Assembly: GCA_003290165.1 (NCBI GenBank)
Contig: QNQO01002079.1
Location: 96,001 to 160,000 of the forward strand
Source: Berberis thunbergii
Lineage: Eukaryota > Streptophyta > Magnoliopsida > Ranunculales > Berberidaceae
Length of the DNA stretch: 64,000 nt
Direction of reading: 5' to 3'
Shown here: positions 46,681 through 55,810 of the stretch, one piece after another
How positions within the stretch are numbered: the first letter of the stretch is position 1
How the letters are laid out: each line of letters begins with the position of its first letter
Program-made: the position numbers and the translations under genes
Notes under the pieces: generated by a model
Told to the model about the DNA's origin: nothing
Database searches by the model: none
Seen by the model: the letters and a program-made list of their open reading frames with translations, nothing else

Positions 46681-46905
46681 CAGGATATTGTAGAATTTTA
46701 CACCAAGAATATGGTAAATGAAAACCTAGGATTTATCTGTAACACACATGTGGCTCATGCTGATCAATGCGAATATGGGGTCCTTGATGAGAAATGCATC
46801 AAACTTGCAGAGCTTGCAGCCACAGCTGTAGACTTCCCCAAGACAGGCAAGCTTGTGACTTTGCCCTACCCTCGTTAAAACCCAAAATATATCTAAATTA
46901 TTGTC

Positions 46906-47409
46906 TCTTATTTGAGAAATTGTTTTGGTTTGCATGTCACTTATTTCATCGAGTTCCCTCTTATCTCACTCTCATTCCACTTCACACAACAACAACTACT
47001 ACTACTACCCTTCCTCCCCTTTGATTTTGGTATGTATGTAAAAACCTTCTCATTATCAACTGGTTTCTGATTCTCTGCTTGATTTCTAACTCTCTCTTCT
47101 TTAACTTATCTCTGTAATCTGTAATCTATCATCTTTTTCCATCTTTAGTGGGTTTGTACACATTGACAACTCCAACATGTTCCCATATTGGTCATTCATA
47201 TTACTTCACTGAAATTTTACTGTTTTTTGCATCTTCAGCACCTTTTTTTTTTCCGTTGTTTGCGATTGTTCATCTACTTTAGCTTCAATGCGGTTTCGTT
47301 ATTCAGTTCATGTAGGTCTTTGAACTTGATAGAGTTGATATATTGAGATGGGTTTTGGTTTACCTTTTTATATTCTATTTTCATGATTTTTACACTCTGT
47401 GAGTGACAG
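46906..47409 (+). other. Region upstream of the lipase fragment, with repeat copy A
   Basis: Contains (ACT/ACA)n-like CAACAACAACTACTACTAC at 46987-47010 and the first copy (47185-47400) of a segment repeated at 48845-49058. It ends with GAGTGACAG, the acceptor before the first lipase exon. Possibly the intron or 5' region of the captured lipase gene. Confidence 0.45.
47185..47400. repeat. Direct repeat copy A inside CACTA
   Basis: Pairs with 48845-49058 at high identity (shared phrases: CATATTACTTCACTGAAATT, TTTTTTGCATCTTCAGCACC, GTTTGCGATTGTTCATCT, CATGTAGGTCTTTGAACTTG). Non-coding, intron- or leader-like. Each copy lies upstream of an exon. Confidence 0.85.
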
Positions 47410-48563
47410 TCAGCCTGATGTGTCCCAATTGGTCCCAGCTCAAGATGGTATATGCAAAGCGAGACTGGAGATATATGGATATGTATGCAAAGAGCATACG
47501 GTACTGTGCTCTAAATTTAATCTATTGTTCTGCACTGAAGTGTGCATATCTTAACTCTTGCTGTTTGATATTAGGTGACAACGCAAGATGGCTATATTCT
47601 GAGTATGCAGCGAATTCCAGTTGGTAGATCCGGAGGCACAGCAAGACAGAGAACACCTGTTCTTCTTCAGCATGGTCTCCTGATGGTAAGTACTAACTTA
47701 CAATAAAACTAAATTAGCATATAGTTTGTCAATGTTTTCTTTCTTGGCTTATGGAGTTTGACAGCACTGAGACTGTCAGATTTTGGTACTTGAATCTGTA
47801 TATTACAGCATGATTGAGGATAGGTGTGATTTGATCATATATTCTTAATGCTTTGTCTGTTGGCAGGACGGTATAACTTGGCTGTTGAATTCTCTAGACC
47901 AATCATTGGCATACATCTTAGCCGATAGTGGTTTTGACGTGTGGATTGCAAATACTCGCGGAACTAAATACAGCCGTGGACACACTTCTCTTAGTGCGGA
48001 TGACCGGGTATTCTTCTATTAATTTCATGGATCCTTCACTGTGTGATTAGACTTATGGCAGATTGATTGATTCTTATTTTTGCAGACTTATTGGCAATGG
48101 TCATGGGATCAATTAGTGATGTTCGAGCTCCCAGCTCTTGTCCAGTATGTGAATGATCAAACTGGTCAGAAGCTTCACTATGTTGGGCATTCCCTGGTAA
48201 ATCTCCACATAGCCATATATGCTTTCTTTTGTTTTTGGATTTCTGTATTTTGAATATGCTCAGTTGGCTCACTGAGATTGGACCATGGTGTTCCTAGGGT
48301 ACATTGATTGCTTTGGCCTCATTCTCCCAAAACAAGCTCCTGGACATGTTAAGATCGGCTGCCTTACTGAGCCCAATTGCTCATCTTCGTCAAATTTCAT
48401 CTCCGATTGCACAAGCTGGATCTGAAGAATTTTTTGCTGAAGTAAGTTTTGCATTCGTTATGATCAAGTGTATTTTTTTCATAACTTAAAACTCATCAGC
48501 TGCCATTTGTTATCTGTAACAGAACCTTTACCAGTCAGGTACCTTTGAATTCAATCCAAAAGG
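47410..48563 (+). pseudogene. Captured acid/triacylglycerol lipase gene, 5' two thirds only
   Basis: Six exons with GT-AG borders (47410-47500, 47575-47685, 47867-48007, 48086-48196, 48298-48441, 48523-48563) encode the first half of a plant gastric-type lipase (alpha/beta-hydrolase, MPL1-like). Readable are DGICKARLEIYGYVCKEHTV, TTQDGYILSMQRIPVG, TPVLLQHGLLMDG (oxyanion region), LADSGFDVWIANTRGTKYSR, YWQWSWDQLVMFELPALV, the nucleophile elbow GHSLG split over exons 4 and 5, IALASFSQNKLLDMLRSAAL, and FEFNPKG. The exons join without stops to that point. The catalytic Asp and His, which lie further on in the family, are missing, so no lipase activity is expected. No signal peptide is included. 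It lies downstream of RDR6 in the same sense. Confidence 0.87.
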
Positions 48564-48844
48564 GTGAGGCATCATCTCTTCTACGTCCTTGCGATGACAG
48601 TGACGCAAATTCTAGTTTTTTAACCTTTTGTTTTGATCACTTGAGATCTTGCTATATACCAATTCAAGGGTTTCGATTTCAGTTTCAGTTTGAATTCTTT
48701 ATTTTCTTTTCCTCTGTTTGACTATCTTCAAGACATATTGCCTTTCAAAAAAATAATCTTGAAGACATATTGCCAAAAATCCTGATTAAATAATGATCAT
48801 AATATTATAATAACAATAACTGTGGAATAAATCATAATATTATA

Positions 48845-49058
48845 TTGGTCATACATATTACTTCACTGAAATTTTATTGTTTTTTGCATCTTCAGCACCT
48901 TTTTTTCCGTTGTTTGCGATTGTTCATCTGCTTTAGCTTCAATGCGGTTTCGTTGTTCAATTCATGTAGGTCTTTGAACTTGATAGAGTTGATATATTGA
49001 GATGGGTTTTTGGTTTATCTTTTTATATTCTATTTTCATGATTTTTACACTTTGTGGG
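48845..49058. repeat. Direct repeat copy B inside CACTA
   Basis: Second copy of 47185-47400, with a shorter T-run and a few substitutions. The region between 48564 and 48845 is AT-rich and unassigned. Confidence 0.85.
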
Positions 49059-49108
49059 ATTTGGCACTTATAATGAATTGAACAGGTGATCCTTGTTTCT
49101 TTTTCAGC

Positions 49109-49449
49109 TCAAGTGGTTGTTTCATACTGGGGAGATGGTGTTCTCATTGATTGGAAGCTGGGAAGGTTGTCTGATTACCAAGATTCAGAGAATGGTAAAT
49201 TTTCCAAAGAGCTGCCAGTGTTTTCATCATTTTCATCATCAGCTTTGGTTTATTAGCAATCTTTATAGGTCATGTTTGTCTATCATTGAGTACTGACTAA
49301 TTTTTATACTGTAGGGCTCTGAAGGTCTAAGCCAGTACGGGCAACAGTATGTTGGACAGGAGAATTCGCATACATTGCTTGTTTCTGGGGTGCAAAGTGT
49401 GTCGTTGTATCAACCATCACCGGTGCCATATACAAACAACTACCAGGTG
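49109..49449 (+). pseudogene. Two captured exons of an unidentified gene
   Basis: Exon 1 (49109-49195) after TTTTTCAG reads QVVVSYWGDGVLIDWKLGR and LSDYQDSEN and ends at a GTAAAT donor. Exon 2 (49315-49445) after ATACTGTAG reads GSEGLSQYGQQYVGQENSHT, then LLVSGVQSVSLYQPSP and PYTNNYQ, and ends CAG/GTGCTG. Both have clean splice borders and no internal stop, which argues for real captured exons, but I do not recognise the family. Exon 2 is rich in Gln, Ser and Tyr, as in nuclear regulatory proteins; that is only composition. Confidence 0.5.
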
Positions 49450-49860
49450 CTGCATTCTCATCATTTTCAGTATATTGAACAAGCAACTATCTAAAGAAAT
49501 GGGGCCTGTTCCTAAGGGCATCAATGTATTTTCTTACAATATTATAACTAGGTGGATTTGTATTGTTGGAAAAAACAAAGAAAAATTATTTTGTTTTAGA
49601 TGCGAGCGAAACATGATATAACAAAGTTCCATTTGTTCAGGTTAATCCTGTTATTGTACATTAGTGCTATTTGTTTACATGTTTTTGTTTGGCGTCAAAA
49701 CTTGACAAGTTCCTTTTTAAGGTTGATTTTGTATTTATCTAGCATATAGTTTGTGGAATCTTATTCGTGTCGGAGGCATGACACAAACCATAGTAAGGAC
49801 TGATTTTGCAGGTGCCACGGCTGTGATTTTGCTGCAGCAGCAAAAAAAATATATAAATTT
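49450..49860. other. Unassigned CACTA 3' interior
   Basis: AT-rich, no exon recognised; possibly transposon 3' untranslated sequence. Confidence 0.35.
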
Positions 49861-49869
49861 TTTTTTCGA

Positions 49870-50430
49870 TTATATTAATTTGCAACGGTTTGAAACTGTT
49901 GCAACAAAACAGATTTTTTTTTTTTGAATTTTGTTTTAACTGCCAACGGCTTACAACCGTGGTTGCATCTTGCCACGGCTAGAAACCGCGGGCTTTCTTC
50001 ATCAGTTGCCACGGCTTAAAACCGTGGCCATGAATTGACACGGCTAAAAACCGTTGCTATGACGTTTGCCACGGTTTATTTCTCACTGTTTAACCACGGC
50101 TTAAAATCATGGACAGGGTTAGCCACTGCTTAAAACCGTGGCTACCTTGTTAGCCATGGTTTAAAACCGTTGCTATTATCCATGCTTTATCACGGCTTAA
50201 ACCGTGGCTATTGTTGCCACGGTTAAAAACCATTGTTATTGTTCTTGCAACGGTTTAAAACTGTGGCTAAATGATGAAAATCACCACCCCTGCTCAAGCA
50301 TAAAACCATTGCTACAATGTTTAGCAACGGTTTATAGCCGTTACAAGGAATTTCGCGACGCCTCTGTAGCCCACGGCTCTTAGTCGTGACAATGGGTTAC
50401 GCCCACGGTTTAGAACCGTTGCTAATGGGG
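49870..50430. repeat. Right subterminal repeats of the CACTA element
   Basis: At least fifteen copies of the AAAACCGT(G/T)GC-type motif occur in both orientations over 560 bp, matching the left array. The terminal inverted repeat ends at 50445. Confidence 0.88.
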
Positions 50431-50476
50431 ATTTTTTGTGTAGTGACTCTCAGGAGGACGAGATTTGGACGCATCA

Positions 50477-50851
50477 ATTTTCATTCAGCACCTAAAAACA
50501 AATACATTTTAATTTTACAGCTTTTAATAAACAACACATTCAGAAGCAAAACTAACAGTTCCTGTAGAAGCTAATTCAGAACTACTAACTCCAGTTAGCT
50601 TTTAAGCACTTAAAAAAAACAAACACCGCCTAAAAGAAAGTGAGAGACGATCGAGAGAAATTGAGTTATTGAGAATTGAGCTAGTGGATGTTACATGGGC
50701 ATCCAACATTCCTAATAAATTATTAATAATAAATATTAAAAAATTTCAGTTTGGGACGGGATGTGCAGGATTGAAAATCACCATCCCACTTTAGATCAGA
50801 ATGGGACGGGATTGCATGGGATTGGGATTGCGGAAATGATGCCCATGCCTA
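50477..50851. other. Right part of the hAT-like element
   Basis: Subterminal GGGACGGGAT and GGGATTGGGATTG sequence and the right terminal repeat. No coding signal. Confidence 0.5.
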
Positions 50852-50904
50852 CTAAGAGTAAGGAAAACCTATATAATGGTCCACAAAACTAGAGGGGAAG
50901 CAAA

Positions 50905-50906
<2 letters not shown>

Positions 50907-50946
<40 letters not shown>
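50907..50946. repeat. (TA)n microsatellite
   Basis: About twenty uninterrupted TA dinucleotides just right of the hAT-like element. Frames through it encode only YIYI and are not genes. Confidence 0.95.
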
Positions 50947-50948
<2 letters not shown>

Positions 50949-51907
50949 GTTTATGCTTACTTTTATCTATTTCGGTTTTAGGTTTTGAGCAAATAAGAGG
51001 TGAAATGAAGCATTTTAAAAGCGAAAGCAGTAAAATGGCATGTGCTAGCCTGGGGCGTATGTCTGCCAAACATGAACTGCAATTATAATTTTGGGTGTAG
51101 GTCAATGAAGGAAAAAATGTTAAAGCCACCAAATATTAATGTCTAAGGTCAAAAACATATTTGGAAGATCTCTTTTGGGCAATAGGCAAACCTTCATTTT
51201 TAACATTTTAGAAACTTTCTATTGCGTCACCCTCTGAACATATCTCGATATTTTGGGCATATCTTAAGCTAAGGCATCAAAATCAAACGATTTCTTACAG
51301 CTGAATTAAGTTAACAGATAGGGCTACAATTCATATGTTTACCAATTTGTCCAATTCTACCGAATTCATAAAGAAAATCATCCCACAAGTTGACAACCTG
51401 GCATAAATCGAATCGTAAGAGGAGACAATTATTTCAAGCTAAGGTGAATGAGAAGTAGGGCTATAAATAAGATCTTGATGGCTTGAAACAAATAAGAGGG
51501 GAATCATTGAAGGTGGAGGCAATGCACAAAAGACCTGAGAAATGATGATTTTCCAATTTCTCCCTAGTTTCATCTTTTTTTTTTTTTTATCTTTCGTATT
51601 GTCAATGATAAATTCTGATTTGTTTCAATTATGAACTAATTCTTTTTGCTAAGGCTAAGATATAGCATAACTATGAAGTTTTAGATTTATTATTCAATGC
51701 TAATTTTGAGTTGATTATTCCATGTTGAGTGATCATTGTTGTTTTTAATGCTTTTAAATATTTGAATGTTTTGATGGTTATATTGAGACTGAGATGTGAT
51801 ATATAATGTTTGTTTCAAGTAATGAATGTCATAAATTGGATGCATGACAGCGATGTGTTGTGTGATTTGTGTGGTTATTTTTCTGCAAGAATCCAATGAA
51901 CGTATTG
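50947..51907. other. Unassigned spacer
   Basis: AT-rich; no recognised gene or repeat. It contains a T-run at 51571-51588. It ends with ACGTATTG (51900-51907), the left target site of the next element. Confidence 0.4.
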
Positions 51908-52618
51908 TAGGGGTGGGCATCCCATCCCACGACCCCGTCTCATCCCGTCCCAATTTCTTTGGGTACTTTTGGGTTTGATCAAACTCATTCTGATCCCATC
52001 CCAAACTTATTATTTAATATTTATTATTATTAATTTTAATCAAACTATTCTTCTAAAGAAATTTTTATGATGTGTTGAAATTAAATCAAAATATCTATTG
52101 TTTGAAAACTTAATTGATTTGATAGTTTTTGTTTAGATATAAATTTTAGTTTGAATATTTTAGGTCAAATAGAACCTATGAAAATTTATGTTTTTTCACA
52201 TTTTAAATTGATTATAGGACAACTATTTTTGTTGAAAATAAAGGCAAATAATGGATTGGTGTCTATGAGTTATATAGTTGAAAATTTGGTCAATGAGCAA
52301 TGTTTTTTATTTTTGAACTTATATTAAAACGACTTGATAACTTATATTATTCATACAAAATGCAATTATGAGTAATATGAGATGAAAGTTTATATAAAAT
52401 ATTATGATGAAAGTTATATGTACATAAATTAGGCATATTGGTGTGTGAGTAAGGTGAAATGAAATTTTTTTGTTATTCTTCATCAGAAGACTATTTAGTA
52501 CATGTTGTCCCAAACCCGTTTGGAAGGAGACGAGGTCTATCCCATCCCAATCCCGAATGAACGGGATGTGATATGGATAAGGTTCATCCCATCCTATCCC
52601 GTCTCATGCCCACCCCTA
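51908..52618. mobile_element. Small hAT-type element (MITE-like, 711 bp)
   Basis: Terminal inverted repeats TAGGGGTGGGCAT at both ends (right end read on the minus strand, followed by GAGACGGGATAGG). The 8-bp flanks ACGTATTG (51900-51907) and ACGAATCG (52619-52626) match at 6 of 8. CATCCC/GGGACGGG-rich subterminal sequence is shared with the larger hAT-like element (29773-50851). The interior is very AT-rich without coding capacity. Confidence 0.8.
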
Positions 52619-52626
52619 ACGAATCG

Positions 52627-54541
52627 TGCTTTATGTTTAAATTCACATAGAGATGGGTTAATGTATGAAAGTAATTTCAATGATGCTTGAAAGAGAATGT
52701 TGAATAATTTAGAAAATTCAATTGAGAATATGGATAATTAATTAATCTTATTATTATGAATTGGGTAGGGGTGAAATCAAATCACATCCCTGGTCAACCC
52801 AACAAACAATTTGTTCACCACGTCAGAAACAGAAACACACTACATAAAGACACGTAGAAAAGGTTGAGACCACATGGGTGCAAGTGACCGCCAAAGCCAG
52901 ACCCAACTGAAGTACTTGACGCATGTTGATCACTCTCCACGAGATGGCTCATCAATACGATTGAAATTGTGAACATATCGATACAACCATGACTCATGAA
53001 TATCCTTGGACAAACAGAAAAACAATATCGAGAAGAAGGTTGTTACACAATGTTGGCACAACAATAGTTGTCCAAGCTCGATCACTGTAATCGATATTAA
53101 CCCTCACGTACCAAAAATCATCAATCTGAGGGAAGCCGAGAATGAGACATTGATGACCAAAAGGTTAAAGCTATATAATGAGCTAGAGCGCAATGGAAGT
53201 TGTCAACTAAAATTAGGAGATGAGAAGAAGAAAATTGAAAACCGGGAGCTGCTACGAGAGAGTCGAGCCAAATATCACACTCTCAAGTAAACTTAATCTA
53301 GCTCAGAGGCTTGATGGTAGCTTCAATTATAGTATAATAGTTTTATGTTGCTCCAATGGTTTAAACACTTTATGGTGAAAGTATGAGGATGATCCCAAGT
53401 TACATTTATCCCCCCACGCCCTATCCTTACATCTTCAATGATCTATTTCAACTCAAATTTACAGTGCATCTACAACAAGATGATTCTTTTGCAATTTCAT
53501 GAAAAATTGTTCTGTCCAAATGAGGCTGGAAGAGTACTTTTCAAACAAAGGGGTGGGTTCTCACAACGCTCTTTCTTTGCCCTCATCGAGAGAGGGGATG
53601 GAATGCTAGCTTAGCTTTGCTCGTTTTGTTTTGCCTAGAATAAGTCTGAAGTTGCCCATCACCTAATTTTTACTTTTAGGCCCAAAAATTACTACAATTC
53701 CCACTTTAGATCATGAGGTGTTAAATTTGTGAACGCACAATTCAACCAACAAATTAAGTCAACCTAATAATAACTAATCATTGGAACTCAATTGTCTTCA
53801 TCTGTTTGACATGATAGTTAGTCGACTCTCTCTCTAATAATGTGTTCTCACTCCACTAATTACAATAAAGGATTTTGTTGATAAACAAAGATAGAGACCG
53901 ACCCCCCGACCCCTAGTTGTTTAAGTCAAATCCAACTCAACCAAACCCACATAAGAAAGTCCTAACAGTTAATGATAAACAAATAAGAACAAATGAACAT
54001 CTATTCCAATGTGTGAACGCCATTGCTAATACTGTTAATTGTCTTTCCAGAAAGGATGTTTTCTATTGAATATACAAGTGTTTCAATCTGCCAATCAGAC
54101 CATTCTGCATGCACAGACTGAACATCCACACTAAGCTAAAAAAAATTATACACTAATATAAAGCAGAGCATCTCTGTTAACTTTGATTAGATCTGCAACA
54201 ACTGTTTTTTTTTTTTTTTTTCTTAATCAAATCATCAGTATCTAATTGTATGAGTACTATACGAATATACAGAGGTGCATGGATAGACCATATGTGATTA
54301 TTGTACCACTATTGTAAGCTTTTAGGAGATAATACATAAGAAATACACAAAATTTTGAATTCTTATATGTAAGTGATAGCTTATGCATTGATTATCACAC
54401 ATGTGCAGTAATCCAATAGTTCAGCAACTGTGTAAGTTATGTAGGTATTGATGCATGCAATGTGTATTTATATATATATAGGAGCAATGTACAATAACAA
54501 ACCAAATGACCAAATAACCTCCCACGCATAATCTAACTAAA
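52627..54541. other. Intergenic region downstream of the MYB gene
   Basis: An open frame at 53006-53290 (+, 94 codons; charged C-terminus DEKKKIENRELLRESRAKYH) has no recognised family and no supporting splice or promoter signal; it may be chance. A long T-run lies at 54206-54221. Otherwise nothing recognised. Confidence 0.4.
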
Positions 54542-55705
54542 TCAAGCATTTTCATGGAAAAAGGGCCCTTCAAGAAGGAGCTGATCAGGCCAAAAGGGAG
54601 GAGCTACTTCTCCTCCATAGCTAGAAGTGCTGCAAGCATCACCTGAAGCTTCGGTTACTAAGGGAGGAAGAAGAGCAGGAAGCGAAGGTGATGGAGGAAG
54701 CCATGCACAATCATGAGGTGTAGTAGTAGTAGTATCACCTTGACAGAAATCTTTGCAATCATTAGAAACTTGGCCATTACTTCATGACCTGTTTGTAGAC
54801 TGAAAGGGAGTTGATGATGGTCTTGAAAATGGGAAAACGATATTGGATCGGTTGGACTTTCCAAAGGTGATGAGTTCATTAGGTTGAAGGAGTTGTCTAT
54901 GTTTGTAATGCATTTTGACATGGTGTTTGGGGTAGTTGTCATTGAAGAAGATGATGTTTGAAGGAGGTATTGTAGGTATTGAAGCTTAGCTACTTCAGCT
55001 TGTAGTCTCACATGTTCTTCCCATGGTTGATGATCCATCAACTCTTTCAAATTTGCTAGAGCTATCAGATTAGTTAAGCTAGAAAAAGCTCTGTTCGAGG
55101 CCGATGTGTTGTTGGATCAATACCATTTGAATTAGCTTCTTCTTCAAGTGGGTGTTCCAAAAATTCTTGATTTCATTATCCGTCCTACCGGGAAGGTGCG
55201 TTGCAATTGCTGACCACCTTCATAGAAATTAAAAATATATCTTATCAGTTATCTTTTTTGCTGAAAAAATAACCAGTGATGATCTACTCATTTAAGCTCA
55301 CAAACCCTAAACAAGTAAATAAAACAAATTTTTTTTAGCTTACTTGTTGCCAAGGGCTGAATGGAGATTGAGTATAGTTTGTTCTTCTTCTTGAGTAAAT
55401 TTGCCTCTTTTATATCAGGCCTCAAGTAATTTGTCCATCTTAGCCTACAACTCTTCCCACATCTATTTAGACCTAAAGAATATTAGAAAACAAAGGAAAC
55501 ATATAAGTTGACGAGAAAGAAGTAACTGAGAAGAAGCAGAGTGATGTGATATGGATTTGTTTATATATGAACCTGCAAATTTGGGTAGGGCTCTCCAGCT
55601 TCCATGACCATTTTTGTGGATGTATTGAATAAGCTTTTGGTCTTCTTCAGGAGTCCAAGGACCCTTCTTCAAACCATTTTCATCACAGCAAGGAGACCTT
55701 CCCAT
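54542..55705 (-). pseudogene. R2R3-MYB transcription factor, MYB9/MYB107-like (subgroup 24), four frameshifts
   Basis: Three exons on the minus strand: 55573-55705 (133 bp), 55344-55472 (129 bp) and 54542-55217. Introns have GT-AG borders at the positions usual for R2R3-MYB genes. Exon 1 encodes the R2 repeat ([33 protein letters not shown]); exon 2 continues [20 protein letters not shown]; exon 3 starts [20 protein letters not shown] and has [10 protein letters not shown]. After the repeats come PTTHRPRTE and LIALANLKELMDH, typical of the suberin/root-barrier subgroup. The tail is acidic, ends PFFHENA and stops at 54542. Four single-base losses, all in homopolymers (exon 2 A-run; exon 3 G-run, T-run and A-run), break the frame although the remaining codons look fully conserved. 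Nuclear DNA-binding regulator if intact; either a recent pseudogene or sequencing error. Confidence 0.9.
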
Positions 55706-55800
55706 TGTTCAAAATCTTAGATAGATATGATAGCTCAAATGATGTGTTTTTCTTTTGTTTTCCTGCCTCCTCCCTTTCCTACCAAAACCAGAGCTAAATG

Positions 55801-55810
55801 TTATATACAC
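55801..55810 (-). promoter_or_regulatory. Putative TATA box of the MYB gene
   Basis: The minus strand reads GTGTATATAA about 100 bases upstream of the ATG at 55705, a plausible distance for a plant core promoter with a short leader. No other element was judged strong enough to call. Confidence 0.45.

Larger units (their letters stand above)
44347..46905 (+). pseudogene. Captured RNA-dependent RNA polymerase RDR6 fragment
   Basis: RDR6 makes double-stranded RNA for trans-acting siRNA and transgene/transposon silencing. Exon A (44351-45278) follows the RDR6 core in order: [100 protein letters not shown], the catalytic loop with the metal-binding pattern Asp-x-Asp-Gly-Asp kept as DPDGD (45150-45164; relatives have Leu for Pro), and LIPPSKRSWPPM. 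After an intron (GT 45279, AG 46683) exon B reads DIVEFYTKNMVNENLGFICN and CIKLAELAATAVDFPKTGK, then decays near 46905. The N-terminal half and the C-terminal end are missing, and several frameshifts and stops are present, so no active enzyme. Same sense as the transposase. Confidence 0.87.
33285..50445 (+). mobile_element. CACTA (En/Spm) transposon carrying host gene fragments, 17.2 kb
   Basis: The element begins CACTACACCAAAAGG and ends (minus strand) CACTACACAAAAAATC, with a 3-bp duplication ACT (33282-33284 and 50446-50448), the hallmarks of CACTA elements. The LTR of the host retroelement resumes exactly at the far side. Subterminal arrays at both ends carry AAAACCGTGGC-type repeats. Coding order on the plus strand: MBF1 exon fragment, TNP2-type transposase, Transposase_24-type gene, PIN fragment, P-loop/RDR6 chimera, lipase fragment, two unidentified exons. 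Both transposase genes contain frameshifts, so it is probably non-autonomous now. Captured pieces retain introns, which argues for capture at the DNA level. Confidence 0.93.
31254..50476 (+). mobile_element. Short Tat-derived LTR element, second LTR split by CACTA
   Basis: LTR 1 (31254-31714) and LTR 2 (32853-33284 plus 50449-50476) both start TGATACATAAAATCGTCA. Both contain TTATATAAGG, GACTTAAGCATC or ACTTAAGCATCA, and the hairpin-like GGCCACCAAAAAGGTGG. LTR 2 resumes beyond the CACTA element with CTCAGGAGGACGAGATTTGG and ends GCATCA. A degenerate primer-binding site (GTTTAGCGTCGTCCGTGGGG, 31715-31734) follows LTR 1. The interior is only about 1.1 kb with no coding region. It is related to the gag-only element at 14982-19825. 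Without CACTA it is about 2.06 kb. No clear target duplication was found. Confidence 0.75.
29773..50851. mobile_element. hAT-like non-autonomous element, split by nested insertions
   Basis: The left end TAGGGGTGGGCAC (29773) and the right end, reading TAGGCATGGGCAT on the minus strand (to 50851), form terminal inverted repeats of hAT type. The flanking 8-bp sites CCAAGGGT (29765-29772) and CTAAGAGT (50852-50859) match at 6 of 8 positions, as expected for an aged 8-bp duplication. GGGACGGGAT- and CATCCC-rich subterminal sequence occurs at both ends and also in the small element at 51908-52618. Without the nested insertions it is about 1.85 kb with no recognised transposase. It holds the LTR element 31254-50476, which in turn holds the CACTA element. 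Confidence 0.65.

Noticed and set aside
44299..46905. A working host RDR6 gene
   Set aside because: It lacks the N-terminal half and the C-terminal end, begins with an unrelated P-loop exon, has several stops and frameshifts, and lies inside CACTA ends.
47410..48563. A working lipase gene
   Set aside because: The catalytic Asp and His region and a signal peptide are missing; it is bounded by transposon sequence.
50869..51132. Frames rich in Ile-Tyr
   Set aside because: They are translations of the (TA)n microsatellite.
53006..53290. 94-codon frame as a host gene
   Set aside because: No family, no introns or promoter signals, length within chance expectation; kept only as a note in the spacer.
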